Assembly (NCBI RefSeq): GCF_001653235.2
Contig: NC_035793.1
Coordinates: 2,480,001 to 2,544,000, forward strand
From: Pochonia chlamydosporia 170
Taxonomy: Eukaryota; Ascomycota; Sordariomycetes; Hypocreales; Clavicipitaceae
Length of the DNA stretch: 64,000 nucleotides
Direction: 5' to 3'
The notes below the pieces were generated by a model. The model saw only the letters and a list, made by a program, of their open reading frames with translations. It did no database searches and had not been told where the DNA came from. How positions within the stretch are numbered: the first letter of the stretch is position 1; each line of letters starts with the position of its first letter. Below are positions 1 to 12,651 of the stretch, in pieces. The position numbers and the translations under genes are program-made.

Positions 1-1496
1 CCACCTACCTCTCACTCGGCCGCTCTAGCCAAGCCAGCCAGGACTTTGGCAAGGTCTTGGAGCTTAAGCCGGGGTTTGAAGGCGCACATATACAACTAGC
101 TAAAATAAAAGCCAAAGTTGCCGACTGGGAAGGCGCCAGATCAGAGTACATTGCGGCAAGGAAAAATGAAGATTCTCCTGAACTCATCGAACTGGCGGAG
201 TCGCAAGGCGCCGCCGATCTGTCAGATATTGCAGAAAAGGATAAGAACTGGGATGCGTGTATAAACCACGCTGGTGCGGCCATTCTTGTTGCCTCTAGGG
301 CACCATCTCTACGTCAGCGACGCTCACGGTGCAGGTTTGAGCGAGGAGAAGTTGAAGAGGGCATGAACGATTTGCATCATGTTCTCCAGCTTCGGCCAGG
401 CAACACTGACCCATATGTTCTCATATCAGCAACGACTTTCTACGGGCTGGCAGATATGGATAACGCGATTGCCCAAATACGGAAATGTCTGCACTCTGAC
501 CCCGACTCAAAGATTTGCAAAGCAGTGCATAAGCAAGAGAAGCGTTTGCAAAAGGCACTCTCAAAAGCCGAAAGTCAGCTCAACCGTGGTCAAAGCACCA
601 CTGCCGGGCGTGCTTTGGTGGGCTCAGCGGATGAGCCTGGCCTACTTTCAAGCATTCGCGAGCAAATAGATCAGCTAAAGCTAGACGGTTGGATTCCAAT
701 GCAGGCCAAGACAGCCCTGTATGACAAGGTGGTTGAAATGGTGTGTCAAGCATATTCTGAGGTAAGTCAGTCAAGCTAATAACCATATCTCTGCCCTTCT
801 CTGTCAAGGAAAAAAAGCTGTCCTGCTGTTGCATTCCCTTGATGTTGCTTCTCATCATCATCAAACCCTGCCTTCAGCAGTTCACACAACAAACACTAAC
901 GTTGAATTCTCAAGTCGAATCATAAGGATGCTTCTAAATATTGCGAGGAGGCTATCCAATTGGACCCTGAATCGTTCTGGGGTCTCATATACCGGGGCAA
1001 ATCTCTTCTTAAGCGCGAGGAATATGATGCAGCTATACAGGCGCTTGAAAAGGCTGCAGAAATACGGCCTGACAAAGGGGATAAAATAAATCCTATACTG
1101 CACAAGGCGCAAATTGCCCTGAGACGTAGCAAAACGAAAGATTACTACAAGGTTCTTGGGGTGGCGAATGACGCTGACGAGCGACAAATTAAATCTGCAT
1201 ACCGCAAGGCATCTAAGCAATATCACCCAGACAAGGCCGCAAAGCAGGGCATTAGTAAGGAAGAGGCGGAGAAGAAGATGGCTTCGATAAATGAAGCCTA
1301 TGAGGTCCTCAGCAATCCCGAACTACGGGCCCGGTTTGATCAAGGCGATGATCCGAACTCACAGGAGAGAGGCAGTCCGTTTCAGGGAAGTCCGTTTGGT
1401 GGCGGTCAACCCTTCATGTTTCACCAACAAGGAGGTGGAGGTGCAAATTTCAAATTTCAATTTCCTGGCGGAGGTGGTGGCCCATTTGGATTCTGA
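1..1496 (+). CDS. TPR and J-domain ER co-chaperone (P58IPK/DNAJC3-like), 3' part
   Basis: Cut by the left edge: the reading frame is open from base 3 and no start is visible. Exons 3-761 and 915-1496, joined in frame; the intron has a GTAAGT donor, a CTAAC branch-like site at 896-900 and a CAAG acceptor at 911-914. About 446 residues are in the window. The first ~350 are helical TPR-type repeats (for example '[13 protein letters not shown]' and '[20 protein letters not shown]'). A J domain follows at about 1138-1341, with the HPD tripeptide that stimulates Hsp70 ATPase. The tail is Gly/Phe-rich and ends [12 protein letters not shown] repeats followed by a C-terminal J domain is the layout of P58IPK/DNAJC3, a lumenal ER co-chaperone that passes unfolded clients to BiP/Kar2. 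A signal peptide would lie outside the window, so ER location is inferred. No KDEL/HDEL signal is seen. Confidence 0.9.
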
Positions 1497-2490
1497 TGTG
1501 CAATGACACACGATGAAACATTATGTGGCATTTATGAATAGAGTGAGGGGAAGCTTTCTGTAGACAATAAAATAATGATGCTAATGGAACATGATATCGG
1601 CCATTCAGATGAAGCTTTCCATCAGTTTCGGGCTGCCTCACCCGGGCGAACTGTGCATAGAATTGGTGATGGCTCTCCCTCAAGTGTCAAATACTCAGGT
1701 CTGCTATATACCAGGAGTACATGTAGGTTGGAGTGTCGACGGGATTCCATGGAATCGCACCGCGTTCGGCTTCATTGTTACATATAGGAGACAGATTTGG
1801 GTTCGGACTTAAATTGCTGCGGCTGTCATAATTCAGACCCTGCGATTCACGCCAATTCGACGAGCCTCGGATCTTGTTGAAAGACAAGTTAGCTATTAGA
1901 CCGGGGCTGGCACGGTCAATAGTGAACTTGAGCCAGCCAGTCAGTCAACAGAGAAGAGTTGACTGTCCTTGCAAAGGTCACTTCAAGTGCATTTGGCAAC
2001 CAAGATGGCCACTGTGATGCCGTATGTCTGTCTAGATATCCTGTATTATGCTCCATGTTTGGCCAAAGTCTCCGCTTCAGTCCGCATGGATCTGCCCACC
2101 CTAGTGATTTATAAATGTTAAGATCCACAGCATTCTATGTACACAATTTCAGTTGACATGAGACCTAGAGCATTGGCTGCAATGCTTCTGTTGTTTCAAA
2201 TAACGAACGCGTGAAAGTTACTGATCAAGTTCCTGCGCCAACGCAATAAATGGGAACAAGTAAAAGGCCAAGACAAAGATAACCGACCACTGCCTCCGAT
2301 GTATTCAAATGTACCCGTTACTGGGGATTACATGCCATCTCGCTTCGACCAACATGTGATCATCGCTTCGTTTCAGGCACACGTCGACCATACATGTACC
2401 ATGTGCCTCGTCACGACGAATCGTTGCGTTTAATGAAATAGGCTCTGTGTAAGATTTGTTAGTAAGTTCGACAGTCTGAAGAGGCAGATT
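1497..2490. other. Intergenic, convergent 3' ends
   Basis: Spacer of about 1 kb between the 3' ends of the J-domain gene and MRS4. The open frames here are short, overlapping and without recognisable motifs. I see no gene, RNA or repeat. Confidence 0.6.
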
Positions 2491-3926
2491 TCAATAGTGA
2501 GGAACATACTTGGAGAACTCGTAAGCTGACCAGCAAATAGCGGTACTGGGCATGGTTGTAACTACTCTGGGGCGCACGCCCTTGAAGAAGCCTCGAAGTC
2601 CTTCTCTCTGATACAGAAGCTGACATCCCCCAAGGAAACCATTCACGTTTCGAACTTGTGGGTCTGACGATGTGCCCCGGGTCTGCAGTATTGTCTTGAT
2701 AACATCCATTGGTGTAGTGAGTCCAGCGGCAAATCCTCCAGCAACTGCTCCAGCCAAGCAATGTGTCACAGGATCGTAGTGTTTTTCAGGGTTCATGGCT
2801 GTTGAAATCGATTCGTAAGCAAGAAACTGCAATGCGGTGAATGGAACCGTCATAGACAGGGTCGTAGGATAGGAAATGTAAAAAGCGCCGATGCCTTCGT
2901 TTCGGTAGACGTATTTGGCGCAATCGATCATAGACCGGTACATTTTGCTCGAATTTTGGATTTGCATTCGTTGTTTGATTACTTCCCCAAATTAGAGCAT
3001 GTTCACAGGACAAAAGAAGTAACAGGGGATGAGATTGTAGCACCATACCATCAAATGGATTCATAAAGGCATCGCTTGCGATGGTAGCGGCAGCTCCACT
3101 CGTTGCTATTCAGTTCATAGCGTCAGCTGTTCTGGCATCTCGCCATATCGAACTCCGGGTGAGATCTATGAAAGGGTCAAGTAAAGGCATCATTTTGATG
3201 AAACTTACCAGCAGCAAGTGGATGGTGTACACCGGCCTGATTTCCACCCATAGCATGCTTGACAGCCTCGTATGTTGCAAAGTACACAGCATGTGCAGGA
3301 CCTGTGCCCTCGTGATTAGTAAACTGCACAAGGAAGTGCTTAGGACAGACGGATATCATACCGGCTCCAACAATGACACTAGACATGCCTCGCCACAAAC
3401 TGAAGAACCCTTCCCCTGATGCCATCTGATAGGTGCTCCGCAGAACGCCAGAGTAGGCTGTTGTGTTGCTAGGATTCAGGACTTGCATCCGTGTCTGGTT
3501 TGCACTTCGTTAGCATATGCGAGCTATTCCGGTCGAAGAGCCGGCCATATGTGGATGAGGTTGCACATCTACAGAGGTCCAACTGAGGGGATCGGATTCA
3601 TACTTTGATGGCGTCAATGGGGTACATGACGGTATGTTCCTAATACCAGTTATCAACGTCATTGAACTAGCCAAGGGCTGGCGCCATGCAGCCAAAGTGT
3701 TACAGCAAACGTCGAGGGCAAACGGATGGTTATGTAACATACAGCAATGCCAGCAAACGCTCCTGCTGCCATGTTTTGCAGCAGCGAAAAATTTGGCGGA
3801 AGCGATTCGTAGCTTTTAGGCAGTAAGATAACAGAGTTAGCACCAGACATCTCTTTGACCTCAGTGGGATTGGAGGGCTCCAATTTACTCATAGTCATCG
3901 CCAGGGTCGGCACTGGGCAGGGCCAT
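2491..3926 (-). CDS. MRS4: Mitoferrin, mitochondrial iron carrier (Mrs3/Mrs4)
   Basis: Mitochondrial carrier of about 305 residues that brings iron through the inner membrane for haem and Fe-S cluster synthesis (family knowledge). Seven exons in transcript order: 3926-3889, 3812-3743, 3639-3604, 3494-3362, 3301-3209, 3105-3049, 2981-2491, totalling 918 nt. Each junction has GT-AG ends. The three carrier signatures are visible: PIDAIKTRMQ, PFDVIKQRMQ and PMDVIKTILQTRG. Mrs3/4-type segments flank them ('LPPNFSLLQNMAAGAFAGIA', 'GPAHAVYFATYE'). The start MALPSADPGDDY was chosen because splicing it to YESLPPNF gives the usual mitoferrin N-terminus; without that intron the frame stops at once. Two exons are only 36 and 38 nt, so a naive ORF call breaks this gene into pieces. 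Same strand as ATG9, 1.3 kb downstream of it. Confidence 0.93.
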
Positions 3927-5243
3927 GTCGGCCACAGCTTCAGAAGCTCTGCCGAAAGCTTTGGAGTCTAGGGCAGCCAGGTTGGCAGCGGGAGGGCCGA
4001 AGCAGTTAAACGTCGGAATTTCGAAAGCTCTTGGCGGGTAAATCGATACGTGAGAAGTCTTTCTTCTGACACCAGCTAGGCAGTATTGCGAGCCTTGGTT
4101 GTGCAAATGATGGTCGCGATGAGATGTGTAGCGTCCCTGGGCGTCATAAATTTGGCAGAGGACGCGCGATGAGTCTGTGATCTGAAGAGAGTCAATTGCC
4201 TTGGGGATGTCCTGCTGCTACAGCAGTTGCATATGATTGTTCAGGGTGTGCGTTTCAAAACGTGGTCGGGGATGAGATGGGGTGAACCTGACCAGAAGCT
4301 GATGTTTGGTACGGCCTGGGCGAGGCCAGTTGGTAAAAATTTCCGCGATTGTTGCTCCGTTCACGGCCTCGGAATCCGGCGCAAACCCATCACTTGGGCT
4401 GGCCGAGCCTCCAGATCCACTTGGGGGGAGCTCACACAATTGGGGACGTGGAACCATGGCTTACCCTGGAGAATTCGGTCATTGATGTGGCCGCTTAGGC
4501 ATTTAGACGCCTGCCCGACAAGTCGTGGACTTGACCACACATGTGCTTGTCTCAACACATAACATCTCTAAATGCTGGCTCCTTGATATACCGCCTGAGA
4601 TTTAGTTGCACATTCCCATAAAGTTTGGAGGATCAAATCTAAAGCTATACCGCGGGTTGCTCGGGATCTTGGCTGGTACCTACCCCAGTACGGAGTAATA
4701 AGAGGTGGACAACCCGCCAAAACGATGCTGCCCGAGAGCTCCCAGCTGGGTGTCTGATGACCAACCCTGGCCTCGGCTTTACAGGAGTCACTCGGAGACC
4801 CTCTTTCCCTCGGCACCAAACACAGGCAAAGGGCATTATCAGCAATTGCAGATTGGATCAAGTCGGGCGTTGATAGCTGCAATAATAAGTGACATACCTG
4901 CTCCGTAGGTACCTACCTAGTACCCAGGTAGCCAGATTGACCATGGAATCTGGCGGTGGTGTGGACGCTCGATTGAATTTTTGCAGTGTGAACGGAGCAC
5001 AGAGTATCGCCTCACATGGGCACGCAGTATGCTGAGAGATGCCTCCGTACAATGTACCTACCTCGTAGGTAGTGGTACTTTGCTGCTGATTACCCCCGCC
5101 TCCTACCTACTACCTACCTAGGTACCTAGGTAGGTACAAGTTTAACATGCGCTCTCCTATGTCTCTCACAGAACTTAGAAAATACGCATACGCACAAGAG
5201 CACACGTTCGGCAACGTCAACCATCAAGTCAGAAGTTATGGTA
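3927..5243. other. Intergenic, MRS4 promoter side and ATG9 3' side
   Basis: No credible coding frame. The part nearest ATG9 carries three clusters of the TACCTAGGTA-type palindrome (4912-4930, 5055-5073, 5101-5137). The rest must include the MRS4 promoter, but I could not assign specific elements. Confidence 0.6.
5055..5137. repeat. TACCTAGGTA palindrome cluster
   Basis: Dense overlapping copies of TACCTA / TAGGTA, including a perfect CCTAGG-centred palindrome at 5112-5137. A further copy lies at 4912-4930. The same motif recurs in many other spacers of the window (see findings). Confidence 0.8.
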
Positions 5244-8097
5244 TTATACTACACCGCCCCGCCGGCCATGCTGAGCTTGTCGCAATTGATATATGAGCCC
5301 AAGAACACCATCTCCCACCCCTTCAGGCTGCATGGAGCTATCCTCTCGACTGAGGCCCTTGTCTGGCGAAGATTCCCATGTAGACTCACCTAGGATCCCA
5401 CCTTCGTCGTAAGCATCATCATGTTCGCTTATTCCGTGTTTCCGAGCCTCAAACTCCGCATCCTCTTCTGCTATCTGACCTTCCCCGGAATACATACCCC
5501 TGGCCTGACGTAGCCGGTGCCAACTTCTCGCTCCAAGTGATGGCAACTGTGGCTGATTATGCGGATCTAACAAAATAGAAGCCATGGGGGAGAGTTGTGG
5601 AACTGCAGGAGGCACTGTTCGTTTTGATGGCATAGCGCTAGTCGGGCGACTTCGATTCCGCACGACGTCTGTCCTCGCAATGTTTGAGCTCTGCATATCT
5701 GCCGCAAGGGATGGAGAGTTGAGGCTGGGGAAAACTGGAGGCGGGTGGAACTGTCCTCTAGAGCCTGGAGGCATGTGGCCAGGGATGCCTGTTTTGGGAT
5801 TTATAACGTAATTATCCAGGAACCCGTAGTAGGATGCTGCCATCTTCCCATGTTTTGTAGAATAATACTCTTCCCGAATATCGGGATCAGCCCCTCGCAG
5901 ACGATTCTGTCCAATACCCTTCTTAAAATCAAAGACAGCAAAGGAACACACGTAGCCTAAGCCATCTACATGGATCGTGAACTCACGGAAAAAATCGATG
6001 ATCTGTTCCGCGCACCTTGGAAGAGAAAAGAACAAGAGCATCGGAGTGGTGATTATGCCCAAGATCTCTTCTAGAAATATAACAACTTTCATCTTGTATA
6101 GGTTGGAAAAGTCCTGCTTTACCTCAAAGCTGTGCAGTCGCCCCTGCCAGTGATCTGGCATATAATGCGTGTATTCGATAACATTTCGCAGTGCGTATTC
6201 GGGATTAAAAACTGTTGTCTCTTCCGAAATCATGCCTCTAGTCATTGCCCATATGGCACCGAAGACGCCTAGATAGAAGAGCACAGGTCTGTCTTTGGTT
6301 ATTTCGAATCCGAGAAAAAGCTCCGAGTCAAGAACAGTGCCGACTGCGAGTACAGCTGTCAGAGCCCCGGACATGAACGAGACACTTCGGGCAATTTCCT
6401 CCGTCATTCGCTTGGGAAACTGCTCGATATAGCGGGTCGCAAAAGGGAAAGACATGTGAAGCCTCTCATAAAAGATATGAGGCAGTTCATTGAACTCCCG
6501 AAACTTCCATTCCGCGAGTGCTGTATATTTGCGGGCGGCCGCCATTTTTGGATCTTTCTGATACTCCTGTAGATATGGCACGTTAGCTATGGCTTCATCA
6601 AGCCATCGTCTCATGATATTGACAACTTGGTGTAGCATCCCCAGGGGTCTAAACTTACGTTGTAGTAAGTGAAAAAATATACGATGATGACGTATGCGAG
6701 TACCACAGGAGCAAAAATGAGATTAAGAATTGCGGCAAAGTACAGACGTTGTCGCAGTTTTTGGCTTAGAAAAGATCGTCTATCGGCGCGTAAAATATCC
6801 TGCCTCACTTGACCGAACTCATTAAATGCCATGTCGAGGATGCAATAGTGTAGGTACCACTCCATAGTCTTTGAGAAGAGCTGCCTGTCGCCTAGAAATG
6901 GTAGCGGCAGGGACAAGTTAAGCACGTCCTTGTTGATCATTGCAATGAGGAAATTCTCCTTTCTCATTAATCGATTCGCAATGTCGTGAGCGTCGAGTCT
7001 TTCCTTTGACTGGCTACCAATATAACGACGAAGGTTTCGCGGTATATTGGTCGCAGTTTTCGGGTTGTGATCACGCAGAGTCATGATGCGAGCAACAATA
7101 TCTTGCCACGATACCGTTTGCATGTCCTGTTCAGGAATTTCGAGCAGGTGGACAAAGAAGTCCCTCACATACACCAAGCGACGGATCTCGAAGAAATATT
7201 GAACCGATTTCCATATGAAGAAAAAGGAATACATCCAAATACCGAAACTCCAGGAAGTCGACATATTTCGTGTGCATTGCTTGATGACGACATCATTTAG
7301 TGACTTGCTATGGGGAACTTTTCCATAGTCAACACACTGAGTGAGAAATGTCAATAATACTGCAACAAAAAGCGTCTCCCTATCTCGCAGTTAGCATTTG
7401 CATTTGATTAGTTTTTCGAACCACAGGCCACGTACAAAAGCCATAGGGCATTGGAACACAATATACAGAGAAGGCCTCCACCCTCATAGTAATCGTACAC
7501 GTCTCGCATGAAGCTATCGAGGTTTGTGATATTAACCCATCTCCAAAGAGCTTTTTCCCTTCGTCCACCAGGGGCTAATCCGCTCATCAAAGACCTAGGC
7601 TGAAGTACCCTTGCGTCGTTTTGCAGGCTAGTTGGATGACGTGGCTGCTGTTTGGTCCGCGGAGGTTGCCAATGCGTTCTCGTTTGCCTATCAGGCTTCC
7701 CGAGAACCGGGGACGGGGTATCGTGATGTATATCCAGGGGTTGTGATATACCATCAGGAACGTGTTCATTGGCCTCAACCAAAAGCGATGCAGGGACGTC
7801 ATTTTCGATATCCTCATCATGATCTGCCCAACGGGCAGTTGCCACAAACTTCGGAAATTGCGTTGACTCGCCTCTTACGATATGCGTTGATGGGTCTACC
7901 GTAGCTCGACTACTGCCAACACCTAAAGCCTCAACATCGAAATAGTCGAGGTTGTGGCGTAGATTCTCCTCGTCGACACTATTGGTTGATTGGTGGTGGA
8001 TGTTTACCTGGGCCGGCCGTCCTGTTCTTGGATCCCTGTGAACTTGGCGATCATCTGGAAGTGATGTCTCGTTTTGATGAAACGTATTTGATGCCAT
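5244..8097 (-). CDS. ATG9: Autophagy-related protein 9, lipid scramblase
   Basis: Multi-spanning membrane protein of about 901 residues. Atg9 vesicles seed the phagophore, and Atg9 scrambles lipids while Atg2 delivers them (family knowledge). Exons 8097-7436, 7379-6659 and 6566-5244, 2706 nt in total; introns are 56 and 92 nt. The disordered N-terminus (about 190 residues) is followed by the conserved core: 'NLDSFMRDVYDYYEGGG', 'FLTQCVDYGKVPHSKSL', 'ALAEWKFREFNELPHIF', 'FREFTIHVDGLGYVCSFAVF', and several hydrophobic helices. The C-terminal ~230 residues are Pro/Ser-rich and end with 'GVLGLIYQ', a common Atg9 tail motif. The start MASNTFHQNE was preferred to an in-frame ATG 12 codons upstream. 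ATG4 lies on the same strand 20.7 kb away. It shares a divergent 1.6-kb promoter region with COG6. Confidence 0.96.
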
Positions 8098-9679
8098 GAT
8101 CGTGACAAAATATATCGGCACAGATCCCTGCAATTGCCATGCTTCAGTCCCGGTATTAAATTTCGCACGGTCGTTCAGTCGCGGCTAATCGAAGTCATGT
8201 CATGATATCGGGTGTTCGATCAATGTACTATCTTATGTTAGTAGGCCTAGAGCCCAATAAATTTCGGAAGGGTTTGGCTAGCCTAGCCTGCATCTGTTTA
8301 TCTGACAAGTTGAGATGCGTATCGCTTTCTGTTTATATGGATTTCAGCTTGCTGCTGGACATCCCGTGACAAATCTCCAAGATGCGTCATGTGGGTTTTG
8401 GTGATGACTTAGGACAAGGCGGGCTCCACTGAAGTCACAGCCACCATCAGGCTGATGCCCCCAGCTTCCAATTGCCCCAGCCTTGCAGGTGGGTGCGGCC
8501 AGGCCGCCATGGACCCATCAATGATGAAGCACCACATGCAGCTTGAAGCTACTGGTCGACTTGGGCGATGCCCTGTTGATACTACAGGTGGATTCATTTG
8601 TTTTTGTCCTCAAATTCAATGATCCAATGATGGGTAGCAGCCTCAAGGCCGCCGCAAAGGTCACAGACAGCACAGGCTGGAGAGAGCGAAATGCTGTCTG
8701 GTGTGATTCGCTATGGAGATCGCCTTATGAGTCTTGACTTCAGGTGATTTAAAAATAGCACTACAGTCCCTGGTCATAGGAATTTTGCCCACCGAAGAAT
8801 GGATCAGTCGTCTCAAGATGGGCAAATACTTATGACCTCCCACTCTACATATCTTTGGGTGCAAACTTAGAAGTTACTCATGCCAAGTGTCTGATACAAA
8901 CGCCCAGCATGTGACCACCTTTGGCCCAAATCAGCGCCAAGAGGACGATTAAAGACATGGTCAGCAACTATCTGGTAGTTTGTCGCTATTCCATTTCAGA
9001 AGAAACTTGACAAGACCGCCTTCCGTACCCCTTCACATCGCCGGCCAAAGAGGTGCCCGAGGAAGCAGGGCAGCTAACTACCTACCTAGGTAGGTAGATA
9101 CTTAAGTACCAGACTTTCTGCGAATTGTGGTTGCCGTTGACAGAGAGTAATAGAAGGCTGTCAACCTCCAGGCACATACATGAATAGCCTTGAGATGTCT
9201 GCTTGAACTAGGTATCGGCAAAACGCCGGTCCACTTGCCAGAGCCATGGCCACTCGACTTGCTCCATTTGCTTGTCAAGACCCCAGTGATGGGATGCACG
9301 CCACTTCCCTACATTTCAGCAGCCAAAGGGATATATAGGACTGTTGAGGGTGCTCAACTGCATGGCGACTTGATGCTGAAAACATACCCGCGCCTAACTC
9401 ATGTTTCTCTTGCAAACAAATTCCGGCAGTACAGTGCATGCCTGCCAAAGAGCTCAAGTGCATCACGTGGTCCTTTCCCGAAGAAAGCAAACCTCGCCGT
9501 GCATCCTTTCACAGCCCTGGTCGTCAAGTATTCCGCTGTTGTCCTCTGTCGAACGTCCTAAACGACGATCATGAGCTTTAGAAGTCTTTAGGTTGAAAGG
9601 CATTTCCCAAAACAACTGACTTCGTGGTTGCGGCAATCTGAAGCCCCCAGGTATAGCCTACGGGACGAAGGGCGCACAG
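8098..9679. other. Divergent promoter region of ATG9 and COG6
   Basis: 1.58 kb between two divergent starts. Small open frames, the longest at 9190-9561, have no recognisable motif and I treat them as chance. A perfect TACCTAGGTA-type palindrome lies at 9079-9098. Confidence 0.6.
9079..9098. repeat. TACCTAGGTA palindrome
   Basis: Twenty bases reading CTACCTACC then TAGGTAGGTAG around a CCTAGG centre, in the ATG9/COG6 divergent spacer. Matches the motif at 5055-5137, 43680-43731 and 58276-58295. Confidence 0.8.
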
Positions 9680-11809
9680 ATGGAAATCAAGTCGCAGACA
9701 TCTCCGGCTGGTCAACCCCGGCCTGATGGGATAATGTCAGAAGAGCTTGGTCGCGGCACTAATATGCTAATCCCATCGACAAAAAGCTCCAATTCACTCA
9801 CAACTAAAGTTACAGCGGTTCTTTCTACATCGTTTGCGGATGCAGAGTTTCGCGAGGCTCTCTCCCTCCTTGATGAGAAGGAATTTGCAAACGATGCGAG
9901 AAATCGAAGACAAATCAGGATTGACTTCCATAAGAATGTCATGGACTGTAATGGAGTCATAGTTGATAGTTTCGGGCAAGTGGCAGAGGTTAATATCATC
10001 CCAGCATCTCCAATACTTGACAGGTCATCGCTGACAACCATACAGCAGCTGCACCGCGTCAGGCTCATACTTGGAAAGCTAAACGCAGAATATCAGGATA
10101 TGAAAACCCAAATTGCTCTGGCTAAGTCAGGAACCTCGACCACTCTATCTGAGACGTCATCTTTGTTAGAGACCCGAGCGCAAGTTTTAGTCAAACAGGA
10201 CGTCTTGTCCGCTTTCAAAGAGCATTTTCTCATGACAGAGGTTGAAATTGTTGCGTTGACATCAACGGCTGAGCCTGTCGATGATCGGTTTTTTGATGCC
10301 CTTTCCAAGGCGAAGAAGATAAACAAGGATTGCGAGATCTTGCTCGGCCTTGAAGGACAGACCTTTGGCCTAGATTTAATGGAGCAGACGTCCACAAACC
10401 TCAACTTTGGGTTCCAAAAGTTGTATAAATGGCTTCAGAGGGAATTCAAAACGTTAAATCTTGAGAATCCGCAGATGAACACATCAATTCGGCGAGCTCT
10501 TCGAGTGCTAGCGGAGCGGCCGTCCCTTTTCCAAAACTGCCTAGACTTCTTCGCGGAGGCTAGAGAGCGACTTCTGTCGGAAGCTTTCCACATTGCCTTA
10601 ACTGGTACAAACTCCTCTGGTGTTGATGATGCCTCCATTAAACCCATTGACCTCACCGCGCATGATATACTGCGTTACGTCGGAGACATGTTAGCATGGG
10701 TACATTCCGCAACCGTGGGTGAGCTTGAGGCTCTTGAGGTCCTTTTCATTGCTGAAGGCGAAGAGCTGGCTAAGGGTTTGAGACAAGGCAGGGATACAGA
10801 GGTCTGGCGTCTTGTTGCAGATGATGAAGACGACGATCGCGAGTTTAACGCTCTCGGGGCTCTGAATAACCTCGTTGACAGAGACATGGCTGGAGTCGGC
10901 AGGTTAGTTCGCCAACGGGTTGAACAGGTCATTAGAACAACCGAGGATATCATACCAGCCTATAAACTCGCCACTCTTCTGAGCTTTTACGGCATTACAT
11001 TCGAAAGGCTGTTGGGTCCAGCTTCGAAACTAGCAGATTGTGTCCACGGATTAGAAAATGAATCGCTACGGCAATTTCGATCTTTACTCAAGGATAATAT
11101 CGCACTGATACAAAGCGATGCTGATAAGATCCCTACCGATCTTGCACCGCCACCCTTCTTTCACGACGCGTTAGACCAACTCGCTGCAATTATGCTGACA
11201 TTTGACTCGTCTCTATCATCGTCGGCGATCCCTGAGAGCGAGTTTGAAGGCGTGCTTACAGACGCACTGGAGCCGTTTATGATTGCATGCGATAACATGG
11301 CAAAGTCCATGCCGCCACTAAGGGCCTCGATTTTCATTGTCAATTTTAAATCTGCAGCTTCCAAACGTCTTGCCAAGTTCGAATTTACGAAGCGGCGGGC
11401 CGAGGAGCTTCGCCTGGATATCGCAAAGGAGTCGGCAAAACTTGTGCAGCACCAATACGAGTTCTTTCGTCTGCGGTCTGGATTAAATTCACTGTTTAGT
11501 AGCGAGTGTGATGCATATAGCAAAAGCATTCCAGCACTTAACGCAACGGTTCTTGCCAAAGCAAGTCAGCAATTGGATGAGTTTCTACCTTCAGCACTGT
11601 TGGACGCCATAGACAGGGTCAAAAACTTAGAGGACGCAATGATTGCTCGTCAAATCACTGAAGAAGCCGCAGAGATGTTTTGCAAAGATTTTGAAGAGTT
11701 TGAAAAGAAATTGGAGAGCATGGGTCCCAGCACAGGGGCAAGCGATGACGCATCTGTTCGATTACTGTTTCCCCGGACATCCACAGAAATCCGCGTTCTG
11801 CTATCTTGA
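9680..11809 (+). CDS. COG6: Conserved oligomeric Golgi complex subunit 6
   Basis: Single exon, 709 residues, a normal length for Cog6. Lobe B subunit of the COG tethering complex, which captures retrograde intra-Golgi vesicles (family knowledge). Diagnostic stretches include 'YKWLQREFKTL', 'LFQNCLDFFAEARERLL', 'DILRYVGDMLAWVHSA' and 'EFTKRRAEELRLDIAKESAKLVQ'. The N-terminal ~190 residues are predicted from composition to form coiled coils ('LHRVRLILGKLNAEYQDMKTQI'), as expected for COG assembly. The second in-frame ATG (MSEEL, residue 19) is a possible alternative start. No intron is needed, unusual among its neighbours but common for this gene. Confidence 0.93.
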   Translation: MEIKSQTSPAGQPRPDGIMSEELGRGTNMLIPSTKSSNSLTTKVTAVLSTSFADAEFREALSLLDEKEFANDARNRRQIRIDFHKNVMDCNGVIVDSFGQVAEVNIIPASPILDRSSLTTIQQLHRVRLILGKLNAEYQDMKTQIALAKSGTSTTLSETSSLLETRAQVLVKQDVLSAFKEHFLMTEVEIVALTSTAEPVDDRFFDALSKAKKINKDCEILLGLEGQTFGLDLMEQTSTNLNFGFQKLYKWLQREFKTLNLENPQMNTSIRRALRVLAERPSLFQNCLDFFAEARERLLSEAFHIALTGTNSSGVDDASIKPIDLTAHDILRYVGDMLAWVHSATVGELEALEVLFIAEGEELAKGLRQGRDTEVWRLVADDEDDDREFNALGALNNLVDRDMAGVGRLVRQRVEQVIRTTEDIIPAYKLATLLSFYGITFERLLGPASKLADCVHGLENESLRQFRSLLKDNIALIQSDADKIPTDLAPPPFFHDALDQLAAIMLTFDSSLSSSAIPESEFEGVLTDALEPFMIACDNMAKSMPPLRASIFIVNFKSAASKRLAKFEFTKRRAEELRLDIAKESAKLVQHQYEFFRLRSGLNSLFSSECDAYSKSIPALNATVLAKASQQLDEFLPSALLDAIDRVKNLEDAMIARQITEEAAEMFCKDFEEFEKKLESMGPSTGASDDASVRLLFPRTSTEIRVLLS

Positions 11810-12651
11810 GACATCACGGTTGCGGGATTCATTGTTCGTGCTTCCTAATGGCTCCAGTTGGTATTCCTCGCGCTCGGATCCTTACGGGTACTTGGAAGGT
11901 GGAAATTTATTCTTGAACGTGTTCAAATTGCTGCATTCACAGAACGAAGGAACTTCAATTTTGTTTTTATTAGGCTCGAATGCCCTGTAGATGTCTGACT
12001 TCATACAAACATGAGAATGGAATAGCATGTGCAGAAACATATGAACACAAATGTGGACTCTAAGGATAAGACCCATGGTGTTCCTCTGGCTTCCCAGCAT
12101 CTAAATGTCAAACGTTCGAAACCACCAGCCTCAAAGCAGGCGAAGGTTGGAAGGGCCAGACTCTATCCGGATGTGGTCGCGTAAATTCTGGTCCTCAAGC
12201 TGCGGAAGTGGAACCGTAGTCCATCATCTGGGGGGCTTTCTCATGTTGGCTGCGGGTGACGCTTAGTGTCTGGTGGTGGCCCAAGTGCAGCAGGAAAACC
12301 GATGTTGACACCACATCTACTTACGTCACTGGTGGCTCCTAGCCCACCAGACCACAGCCCCGTCATGAATGCTATTGCTTGGGAGAAGATGATGCTAGCG
12401 CATCAACGGCCGAAGACTCTGCCCAAACCACACCTATATGCGTTCCAAGGGACAGCATCGTTTCATGCTACACATTAGTCTTCAACTACAGCAACAGCAC
12501 TCGCCATTGCGAAAATAGTGCTTCAATTGGGAACTACCTAATTGACTGTCGAACCGCCTGCCGACCTCGTCTCACGAAGGCCAAAGAACACGCTACTGAC
12601 CTGGCGGGCAACCCTCCATTCAGAAAGTAGAATGCCATCAAACCCAGTGCC
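11810..12651. other. Intergenic between COG6 and the AAA ATPase gene
   Basis: 842 bp of tandem spacer. Small open frames at 12266-12630 show no protein-like conservation I can recognise. No repeat or RNA seen. Confidence 0.55.

Noticed and set aside
9190..9561. 123-codon open frame in the ATG9/COG6 spacer
   Set aside because: No motif, an overlapping reverse frame of similar length, and a position inside a divergent promoter region; treated as chance.
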